From Enterococcus malodoratus ATCC 43197 (GTDB taxonomy: Bacteria; Bacillota; Bacilli; Lactobacillales; Enterococcaceae), in contig NZ_KE136482.1 in NCBI RefSeq assembly GCF_000407185.1, positions 1,054,001 to 1,118,000 of the forward strand: a DNA stretch of 64,000 bases, in the 5' to 3' direction. Under the pieces are notes generated by a model. It did not search any database, was not told the origin of the DNA, and saw nothing but the letters and a program-made list of their open reading frames with translations. A program made the translations under genes and the position numbers. Positions 58,385-64,000 of this stretch are shown here, piece after piece (position 1 is the stretch's first letter; each line of letters begins with the position of its first letter).

Positions 58385-58742
58385 TGTTCTCTCTCCCTTC
58401 TCGTTCGTAAATACCGATGAAGAAAAAAAGGAAAACAAATAGCAGGGTTGCCCATCCTAAACAATAAAGGGCAAAGCTGTATTCCTCGCCAGTCATTGGC
58501 AAACGTCGTTGATCTGATTTAGTGAGATAAGAAGTTTCATACCCTCTTTCGGTTTTCGTCGTTTTGATTACCGGGAGATCAATCGAAGGATCGATTTCCT
58601 TTTCTTGTTCTTGATTAGAAAATGTGATAGCTAAAGAGGTTGATGTGGTGCTAGCTGCACAAGAATAGATAGGAGTTAGCAGCAGAAAGGCGCTGCTCAC
58701 TACCCCTAATAATACGAAGGCTGCTGGTCTCTTTTTATTCAT
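58377..58742 (-). CDS. Small LPXTG-anchored surface protein of WxL operon 2
   Basis: 121 residues: signal peptide, a short central part, sorting signal LPMTGEEYSFALYCLGWATL and the positively charged tail KYEREGRENSE-type end. Sortase substrate. Counterpart of 44335-44778 but without the long serine linker. Confidence 0.82.
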   Translation of the reverse strand: MNKKRPAAFVLLGVVSSAFLLLTPIYSCAASTTSTSLAITFSNQEQEKEIDPSIDLPVIKTTKTERGYETSYLTKSDQRRLPMTGEEYSFALYCLGWATLLFVFLFFFIGIYEREGRENSE

Positions 58743-58766
58743 CTCTTCACCTTCCTTCTGAGATAT

Positions 58767-59846
58767 TTATAGTGCCTCCCATTTTTTTCTGCGTACATAG
58801 AGACACCCTATTAGAATGACACTCGCAACTCCGATTAAGATAACCACTAAGGGCACCCATTCTTGATACGTAATCGTGAAGCTAGCCTCTTCATTGATCT
58901 TCTTGGCTTGTTTCTCTCCAACGGTAAAATCTTTCTTCCATTCCCAGGTATGCTCTCCTGATTGTGCCCGAACATGCAGCGTGTAGGTACCGCTTTTAAT
59001 CGGATCGATTCCCCAATTGGTCGCGAAATCAAACTGAGAATTCGGGGCCATACGCATGGTGTTCGCTGTACGTTTCTTTAAGATTTCACGGCTGCCCTTT
59101 TTATACAACTTGGTTTCAATCGTCAGGTCGTCTAAAACTTTTGCTTCGGGATTTTGCATTCGAGCTTGAATCACTCGTTTTCCTTGATGGACCGTTGGTT
59201 GTACTTTTAGAAGATTGAGCGAGGAGCCATCATCATATACCTCTGAATCCTCAGTGACCAAAAGGCCGATCCGATAACCAAAGGTAGAGCTCAAGCCCTC
59301 AGCCGCTTCTGACGAATCAGCTTTCATGATACAAATCGTTCCGCCCTTTACACCTTCAAAGGTTTCTTTAGGAGGTGTGACTGTGAGGGTGACGACTTTT
59401 TCTTCATAATTTTCAACCGTGACCGTGCTCTCGGAGATTGAGGTAATTTCTTCGATTGAATTTTTCAAAGTGGAATCTCTTCTATACTCGTCATTGTCGT
59501 AATCGATCACACCATTTTGATTTGTGTGGGCATTTTTTACATAGATGTTGACCTTTGCTGGCTTCACATTCGTGCTTCGAATTTTTATCGTCAGCTCTTG
59601 CGGCTTATTCGGTTCTGCCTTGATGAAATAAAAGCCCTTTTGCGAGTCGATTTGAGTCGCTGTTTTAACTGGTTCAACAGCAAATCCCACGTCATTTTCT
59701 GGCTGTTCTTCCTTCACGCTTGTATTTTTAGTTTCATCCGCATAGCCATAGGAACTATAAAAAATGCAGCCAGATATGAGCAATAGACAACAAAGACTTC
59801 TCCTTATTAGGGAGAAGACATCCTTTTTGGCAAACTGTTTTTCCAT
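58767..59846 (-). CDS. DUF916/DUF3324 WxL-interacting protein
   Basis: 359 residues: signal peptide, DUF916 (about 45-165, DVGFAVEPVKTATQIDSQKG), DUF3324 (about 170-310), C-terminal membrane helix (WVPLVVILIGVASVILIGCL) and a basic tail. Paralogue of 44765-45835. It is the WxL-binding scaffold of operon 2. Confidence 0.92.
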   Translation of the reverse strand: MEKQFAKKDVFSLIRRSLCCLLLISGCIFYSSYGYADETKNTSVKEEQPENDVGFAVEPVKTATQIDSQKGFYFIKAEPNKPQELTIKIRSTNVKPAKVNIYVKNAHTNQNGVIDYDNDEYRRDSTLKNSIEEITSISESTVTVENYEEKVVTLTVTPPKETFEGVKGGTICIMKADSSEAAEGLSSTFGYRIGLLVTEDSEVYDDGSSLNLLKVQPTVHQGKRVIQARMQNPEAKVLDDLTIETKLYKKGSREILKKRTANTMRMAPNSQFDFATNWGIDPIKSGTYTLHVRAQSGEHTWEWKKDFTVGEKQAKKINEEASFTITYQEWVPLVVILIGVASVILIGCLYVRRKKWEAL

Positions 59847-59913
59847 CAGTCGTTCTCCTTAATAAAAGAAAGAGAAGAGAACAATCCTCTTCCCTTTCAC
59901 TCAATAAAAATTA

Positions 59914-60597
59914 TTAGAATGAATCAGTTAGTGCCCAAGTGATATTGCCATGGAACGTTTGTCCAGCAAAGTTTGTGTTTGAATCCCCTGCTGCTAATTC
60001 CAATGTCATTGAATCAATCGGCAATGCATATCCATGATCGCTAATACTTGCATCTGTTTTCGCTAATTCTGCAGAAGTTCCATCTAGTGATAACTCCGCA
60101 ACACCCGCTGTAACACCAGAACCTACGGTAATATCTGCAGCGTCAGCAGTGGCAGTCGCTGCAGTCGGTTCGCTAGGAGCAGTCCAATCTTTCATTGTTC
60201 CTACCGCAACCTTAATTTTTCCTGAGTTGATTACTTGGGCCGGTGCTACTGGGTTCGTCAGGCTAGAAGCACTGGCAGATAATGTCCATTCATTATTTGA
60301 CTCGTTGCTGTCTCTTCCATCGTACAATGCTACATATTTCCCACTCGTTCCAATCGATTGCGTCACCGCATTTCCTGCAGTGTGTGCATTGCCGAAGTCA
60401 ACGAGATTAGGAACAAAACGTAATTGCAGCTCGTCAGGATCAGGGTTCGGGTTAGGAACATGACCATCCGCTTCAAATTGGACTCTTACTGGTGTATCCA
60501 ACGTATCCGCAAACCCACCAATACTTCCCGCAAAAGCCATCCCTAAAATAGATAAACTGGCTATGCATAATAGTAACTTTCCTTTTAAATCCTTCAT
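59914..60597 (-). CDS. WxL-domain cell-wall protein (first gene of WxL operon 2)
   Basis: 227 residues: signal peptide, a short Pro/Asn linker (HVPNPNPDPDELQLRFVPN), WxL domain with NEWTLSASASSLTNP and the C-terminal ITWALTDSF. The final motif has WAL, within the W-x-L pattern. It opens operon 2, 122 bases from the inverted repeat of switch segment 2. Long plus-strand shadow frames across it are not genes. Confidence 0.92.
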   Translation of the reverse strand: MKDLKGKLLLCIASLSILGMAFAGSIGGFADTLDTPVRVQFEADGHVPNPNPDPDELQLRFVPNLVDFGNAHTAGNAVTQSIGTSGKYVALYDGRDSNESNNEWTLSASASSLTNPVAPAQVINSGKIKVAVGTMKDWTAPSEPTAATATADAADITVGSGVTAGVAELSLDGTSAELAKTDASISDHGYALPIDSMTLELAAGDSNTNFAGQTFHGNITWALTDSF

Positions 60598-60624
60598 AAT
60601 AATTCTCTCCTTATTTTATATTCT

Positions 60625-60648
60625 AAACAGAAAAAGAACTTTCTGTTT
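60625..60648. promoter_or_regulatory. Palindrome in the WxL operon 2 leader
   Basis: AAACAGAAA-AAGAAC-TTTCTGTTT, a perfect 9-bp inverted repeat just ahead of the WxL gene. It corresponds in place, not in sequence, to 46722-46740. Confidence 0.4.
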
Positions 60649-60718
60649 TAGCATTGGGACGACTTTCTGGTAAAATCAATAAATCTGGTACAAAATAGCC
60701 AAAGAAAGTCGAATGTTT

Positions 60719-60743
60719 TTTACTTAGTATTGTGAAAACCAAG
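60719..60743 (+). repeat. Left inverted repeat of segment 2
   Basis: 25 bp, perfect match to the complement of 62296-62320. The core shares a loose pattern (GTTTT.AC) with the segment 1 repeat when both are read leftward. Confidence 0.92.
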
Positions 60744-60798
60744 GAGGACAGGAAAACCATTGATCCATCAACCTTTCCAGACTGTTCTTGACTAAAAC

Positions 60799-60805
60799 TG
60801 ACGGC
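60799..60805 (+). promoter_or_regulatory. TGACGGC motif near left end of segment 2
   Basis: A single TGACGGC, 56 bases inside the left repeat; segment 1 has the same heptamer 53 bases inside its left repeat (46873). Confidence 0.45.
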
Positions 60806-60966
60806 ATATACAATTGATAAATAGAATTCTCCAGATCTTTTTCAACCTTGTCCGGCAATAAATTGGAAACAAAAACCCTCCCATATAAAGAGAGCGCTTA
60901 CTTAAAATTAAAAAAAGGAAGAGCCCAAAATTCTCTCTCAAATTTTTTTTGATTTCGAATAGTGTT

Positions 60967-62073
60967 TTATTGTAGTATTTTTTCCATTTGATAAATGACC
61001 TGAATACGTTGCTCAATCATGGAATCCGCATAGGTATCTAAGGTTAACTGCGTTGACGTATGTCCCAGCATCGCACTCACGGATAAGATATCTCCTTGTG
61101 CCTCTAAGCACCTTGTCGCAAATGTATGTCGTAATTGATGAAAGTGAATATCCTTGATACCGGCCTTTTCCCGCAACCGATGGAAATGATACGTCAGTAA
61201 GCGTGGTTCTATCGGCCTGCTATTGCATGAAAAAACATAGTGACTGCTTGTTTTTTTCTTTAGCTGAAGTAGCAGCCTTCTCAATTTGCTGCCAAAGGGC
61301 ACGATCCGTATCGCTGCATCTGTTTTGGCTGTGTCATAAACTAGCTGCGTTTTATGTGTGCCATCTGCAAGTGCTAGTCTCTGGTATGTATGAGAAACAT
61401 GGATGATGTTTCTCTCAAAATCAATATCCGACCAGCATAACGCTGAGATCTCTCCGATTCGCAAGCCCGTGTATAAAGCTAAATAAGCAGGTAATCCGCG
61501 AACTCCGCCTTCTTTTAACGCAGCCTTCTCTAGAGTCTGCTGCTCCTTTTGTGACAATGCGCGGATTTTTCTCTTTTCATCCTTGGGCAATCGAATGGAA
61601 GAAAAGGGGTTTTCCTTTAAATAATCCAGTTTCTTAGCCTGATTGATGCATTGGCATAAAATTCGCAACGTGACTTTTATCGTAGATCCTCTTAGGCCAT
61701 ACCGCATCCACTGCTTGATCAGTTCTTTCCCGATTTCCGGTGTTAATTCATTTAACAGGTTTTCTCCGATAAATGGAAAGACATATTTCGTTAGTTTGTA
61801 TTGATAATTTGCATAGGTAGAAGGTTTGACCTCCCCTTGTATCCTCTTTAACCATTGATACCCCCATTCCTCAAGCGGAATACAAAAACTTCCACGGGTA
61901 CTTTGAATGCTCTGATACTGAACCTTTAATGGATAGAGCTTCATCCGTACCTCGTGCAGGGATTTTCCATAAATATACCCGTACTTTACCTGACCATTTG
62001 TCTTTCGGCCTTTCTTATACCGCCCTTCCCATCGACCATCTTTTCTTTGATAAATATTTTCTCCTCTGCGCAT
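60967..62073 (-). CDS. Tyrosine recombinase (integrase) inside switch segment 2
   Basis: 368 residues from the ATG at 62073 (GGAG eight bases upstream; it aligns with the paralogue's start, MRxGENIYxRKDGRWEGRYKKG). Catalytic residues: Arg in LYTGLRIGEISALCW, HQLRHTFATR, His in MLGHTSTQ, Tyr in LTLDTYADSM. The C-terminal VIYQME is shared with recombinase 1. A likely promoter is TTGACC-N17-TATTTT (62177-62205). Confidence 0.9.
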   Translation of the reverse strand: MRRGENIYQRKDGRWEGRYKKGRKTNGQVKYGYIYGKSLHEVRMKLYPLKVQYQSIQSTRGSFCIPLEEWGYQWLKRIQGEVKPSTYANYQYKLTKYVFPFIGENLLNELTPEIGKELIKQWMRYGLRGSTIKVTLRILCQCINQAKKLDYLKENPFSSIRLPKDEKRKIRALSQKEQQTLEKAALKEGGVRGLPAYLALYTGLRIGEISALCWSDIDFERNIIHVSHTYQRLALADGTHKTQLVYDTAKTDAAIRIVPFGSKLRRLLLQLKKKTSSHYVFSCNSRPIEPRLLTYHFHRLREKAGIKDIHFHQLRHTFATRCLEAQGDILSVSAMLGHTSTQLTLDTYADSMIEQRIQVIYQMEKILQ

Positions 62074-62091
62074 AGAAATTCTCCTTCTGAT

Positions 62092-62110
62092 TGACGGCGA
62101 AAATGACGTT
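62092..62110 (+). promoter_or_regulatory. TGACGG motif pair upstream of recombinase 2
   Basis: TGACGGC (62092-62098) and TGACGTT (62104-62110), 12 bases apart as in segment 1. Confidence 0.45.
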
Positions 62111-62176
62111 CTAAACAGATTGTCATTTGCCAGATTTTTCATCTCGTACTTTTGTGTCATTAATTTCGAACTTTCA

Positions 62177-62205
62177 AAAATAGAAACCCGCGTCATTTTG
62201 GTCAA
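62177..62205 (-). promoter_or_regulatory. Probable promoter of recombinase 2
   Basis: Minus strand TTGACC (62200-62205), 17 bases, TATTTT (62177-62182), about 100 bases before the start codon. It is internal to the segment, so the recombinase stays expressed in either orientation. Confidence 0.55.
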
Positions 62206-62212
62206 AAAAACA

Positions 62213-62241
62213 TTGAATTATCATTTAAAATAAATTATAAT
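62213..62241 (+). promoter_or_regulatory. Outward promoter of segment 2
   Basis: TTGAAT (62213-62218), exactly 17 bases, TATAAT (62236-62241), reading right, 54 bases inside the right repeat, the same distance as in segment 1. It is divergent from the recombinase promoter. Confidence 0.75.
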
Positions 62242-62295
62242 GATGTTAGTGGTTAATTTTAAGGTTATTAATTTTTATTTAGCGATTAAAATTAA

Positions 62296-62320
62296 CTTGG
62301 TTTTCACAATACTAAGTAAA
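62296..62320 (-). repeat. Right inverted repeat of segment 2
   Basis: Exact reverse complement of 60719-60743. Confidence 0.92.
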
Positions 62321-62360
62321 TTTAAGGTTATATTTAATATTCCATTTTCGTGATCTCATT

Positions 62361-62395
62361 AAAAAACATCTCTTCAAATTGAAGAGATGTTTTTT
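62361..62395. terminator. Bidirectional terminator just outside segment 2
   Basis: A6-CATCTCTTC (62361-62375), five-base loop, GAAGAGATG-T6 (62381-62395). It would end the outward promoter's transcript after about 145 bases, mirroring 48456-48493. Confidence 0.88.
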
Positions 62396-62697
62396 ATGTG
62401 TATTGACGTTTTCCCTTCTAACGATTTGTATTTCAGACAGCTCCATAACTACTTTTCGAAACTGACCTTTCACTTTTTTTTACAGTACAAATAAAACTTA
62501 TGTTGAGAAGGATTCTCATCCAACGAGATGAACATTAACATAAGAAATCTGATGCCAATTATCAAAACCCAAGCTATCTAAGTACTGTTTTTGAAGGAAG
62601 CCACACATCAGTATTCTCAAAAAAACAAAAAAAGGGATCGGAAAATTCTCCGATCCTCACTCTAAATTCTTTTTTTCTCTATACTAAATACATTTTC
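62396..62697. other. Intergenic region, no gene seen
   Basis: No convincing frame. It contains one terminator-type hairpin (GGATCGGA 62635-62642 with TCCGATCC 62649-62656, T-run on the minus strand) whose parent transcript is unclear; an antisense RNA from the par remnant is possible. Confidence 0.5.
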
Positions 62698-62804
62698 CCG
62701 CTCTGTGTGGGATTGATCATCGCCCTTGTCAACCATTGGTTGCGTGGACGTGATCCATGACGACTGGACGCTGAATACCCCTGCGATTTTGCGGTCGCAG
62801 GGGT
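62698..62804 (+). pseudogene. Truncated Fst-type toxin locus, copy 3
   Basis: Matches copies 1 and 2 from the codons for PL onward (VGLIIALVNHWLRGRDP, stop at 62760) and through the terminator ACCCCTGCGA...TCGCAGGGGT (62777-62804). The first nine or ten codons, the start and the ribosome-binding site are missing, so no toxin is made. The terminator and any antisense RNA promoter beyond it may persist. Confidence 0.75.
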
Positions 62805-62881
62805 TGATTTGGGGGCCTATATCACGGGTTAAAAGATTTAATCACCAAATCTCAATTCATAGTTTTCGCAAAACAAAAAAA

Positions 62882-62905
62882 AGGATTGGAATACGCACCA
62901 ATCCT
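62882..62905 (-). terminator. Terminator of the lipoprotein gene
   Basis: AGGATTGG (62882-62889) with CCAATCCT (62898-62905), followed by T8 on the minus strand. Confidence 0.85.
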
Positions 62906-62914
62906 CGTTCGTTG

Positions 62915-63454
62915 CTATATCGTTTCTTCTGGAATCATATCTATATCTTCTTGGGTAATGATCATATTGCCCAATTCAGATTGATCGGGTCTTAAATAAA
63001 TGATTTGAACTTTCGCATCCGGTATCGTTCCTTTTACAGAATCCAGTACGGGTTTCATTCCTTTGACCATAACTGGTTTTAGAGCCTCTACATCCATATC
63101 TAATCCGGGATCATTTGTAAAAGTATACGTATAAACGATTGTGTGACCTTCGCCGCCAGTAATTGTAATATCGGAGTACATGTCCCCCATCTGCTCTTTT
63201 ACGCTTGGAAGCTGCGATTGTGCGGCCTCAATCATCAGATCAAAATAGAAGGAATCGCCTTCCCCTGTTTTTGGAAGCTCTTCTGATTCTTTTGTTTCAG
63301 AAGATGAAGACTCTTCTTTTACCTTTTTGACCTCAGACGAGGATTCCTTAGATGATACTTCAGGTGCAGCGGCAGATCCTCCTCCACCTTTACATCCTGC
63401 TAAACTCGTGCATACTAATACCCCAAATACAAACAACCCTATTTTCTTTTTCAT
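62915..63454 (-). CDS. Lipoprotein, DUF4854-like
   Basis: 179 residues from the ATG at 63454 (AGGAGG, spacing seven). Signal peptide with lipobox LAGC at about residue 20, so it is lipid-anchored on the outer face of the membrane. A Ser/Glu-rich linker (about 30-60) follows. The folded part (IVYTYTFTNDPGLDMDVEAL ... DAKVQIIYLRPD) resembles DUF4854 proteins. Function unknown. An LPKTG sequence lies in the linker, but without a following membrane helix it is not a sorting signal. Confidence 0.75.
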   Translation of the reverse strand: MKKKIGLFVFGVLVCTSLAGCKGGGGSAAAPEVSSKESSSEVKKVKEESSSSETKESEELPKTGEGDSFYFDLMIEAAQSQLPSVKEQMGDMYSDITITGGEGHTIVYTYTFTNDPGLDMDVEALKPVMVKGMKPVLDSVKGTIPDAKVQIIYLRPDQSELGNMIITQEDIDMIPEETI

Positions 63455-63821
63455 TAAAATCCTCCTACTTACAAACAAGTAATTTTTTTCAACCCTACGT
63501 TACAGTTTACACTAATTATAGATAAAATAATCATAATAAAAGATATTTTTTAAATAAATCGACTATCCGACGCAAAATTTTTTTACCTTGCCGAGAATGT
63601 GTTCATTATACTTATCGCAAAAATCACACTTTTATCACTGAATTGTTTAGCATCCAAATTGATCCAACTTATCCTTTTGAGCGGACATTCTTATTAATGA
63701 TCTTGATTTTATTCAATCCCGTTTTGTTTCAATTTTATCGTTCTTAGGTGTATATTCTTAAGAAAAGGGACTCCTACAACAACCTTTTAATAATCATCGA
63801 TCATATAGAAGGAGTGGTAAA
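63455..63821. other. Intergenic region between divergent genes
   Basis: About 370 AT-rich bases that must hold promoters for the lipoprotein (leftward) and the hydrolase (rightward). I see no hairpin or clear operator. Confidence 0.5.
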
Positions 63822-64000
63822 ATGTGTACGAGCTTAACATTAACCAGTAATGCGCAACATCATTTTTTAGCTAGAACAATGGACTTTGGGTTCCAACTTG
63901 AAGGGAAGCCAGTTGTTATTCCACGGAATTATACGTGGAAACATCAGAAGGTGGAACAAAAAACAAAGTATGGATTTATAGGTACCGGTAGAAATCTAGG
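63822..64000 (+). CDS. Choloylglycine hydrolase / penicillin V acylase family protein (partial)
   Basis: The first 59 codons are in the window. The ATG has GGAG nine bases upstream. MCTSLTLTSNAQHHFLARTM contains the N-terminal nucleophile Cys2 and the LARTMDF block of linear amide C-N hydrolases. The group includes bile salt hydrolases and penicillin V acylases; which one cannot be decided from the N-terminus. Confidence 0.88.
   Translation, partial: MCTSLTLTSNAQHHFLARTMDFGFQLEGKPVVIPRNYTWKHQKVEQKTKYGFIGTGRNL

Larger units (their letters stand above)
60719..62320. mobile_element. Putative invertible promoter segment 2 (recombinase cassette)
   Basis: It is bounded by a perfect 25-bp inverted repeat: 60719-60743 begins TTTACTTAGTATTGTG, and its exact complement is 62296-62320. 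It contains the second tyrosine recombinase, TGACGG motifs at both ends, an inward recombinase promoter and an outward promoter. The layout equals segment 1, but the repeat sequences differ, so each recombinase probably has its own site. Inversion is inferred, not seen. Confidence 0.72.

Noticed and set aside
63260-63300. LPKTG motif in the lipoprotein linker as a sortase signal
   Set aside because: It is near the N-terminus and lacks the following hydrophobic helix and basic tail; the protein has a lipobox.

Overview
The window looks like the chromosome of a low-GC Gram-positive coccus of the genus Enterococcus. The evidence is two complete WxL surface-protein operons with DUF916/DUF3324 partners, an LXG toxin operon, Fst-type (par) toxin loci, many PTS operons and a LevR/sigma-54 controlled mannose-class PTS. 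A member of the E. avium/raffinosus group is plausible from gene content and base composition, but the species cannot be fixed from sequence alone. No rRNA, tRNA or CRISPR array was seen.

Layout. Bases 1-4 kb: a cut-off serine hydrolase, an IS150-group IS3 element sitting inside a terminator hairpin, a GT8 glycosyltransferase and a DUF2716 gene broken by a stop codon. 4.1-7.5 kb: an LXG polymorphic-toxin operon (WXG100, Lap1-like, DUF3958, LXG toxin, putative immunity protein) bracketed by two related 77-bp hairpin repeats. 7.5-20 kb: a second serine hydrolase and a glycosaminoglycan utilisation locus (GH88 unsaturated glucuronyl hydrolase, mannose-class PTS IIABCD, heparinase II/III-type lyase, KdgA, KdgK, KduI, KduD) under a GntR/UTRA regulator with matching operators in front of the operon and of its own gene. 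20-29.3 kb: a sigma-54/LevR operon with a mannose-class PTS, two dehydrogenases, a SIS-domain isomerase and an allulose-6-P-epimerase-like protein, ending in decayed deoC and sorC fragments. 29.3-30.7 kb: decayed DNA. 30.7-38.7 kb: a galactitol-class PTS operon with a PRD activator, two zinc dehydrogenases, an SDR and a transaldolase-like aldolase.

39-62.4 kb is the most interesting part. Two WxL operons with the same gene order (WxL protein, DUF916/DUF3324 protein, small LPXTG protein, giant WxL protein, small membrane protein, winged-helix regulator) are each preceded by a ~1.6-kb segment holding a tyrosine recombinase gene. Each segment is bounded by perfect inverted repeats: 20 bp at 46801-46820/48375-48394 and 25 bp at 60719-60743/62296-62320. 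Just inside the operon-distal end of each lies a near-consensus promoter (TTGATT-N17-TATAAT and TTGAAT-N17-TATAAT) that points away from the WxL operon and into a rho-independent terminator just beyond the repeat. Inverting either segment would aim that promoter at the WxL operon. I read this as two self-contained, recombinase-encoding ON/OFF promoter switches, both drawn OFF here. The repeats, promoters and terminators are seen directly; the switching is inference.

Between and beside the two modules lie a ComK-like gene, DUF1659/DUF2922 small proteins, three copies (one truncated) of an Fst/par-type type I toxin locus, and a nucleotidyltransferase-fold gene pair that may be another toxin-antitoxin system. 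The window ends with a DUF4854-like lipoprotein and the start of a choloylglycine-hydrolase family gene.
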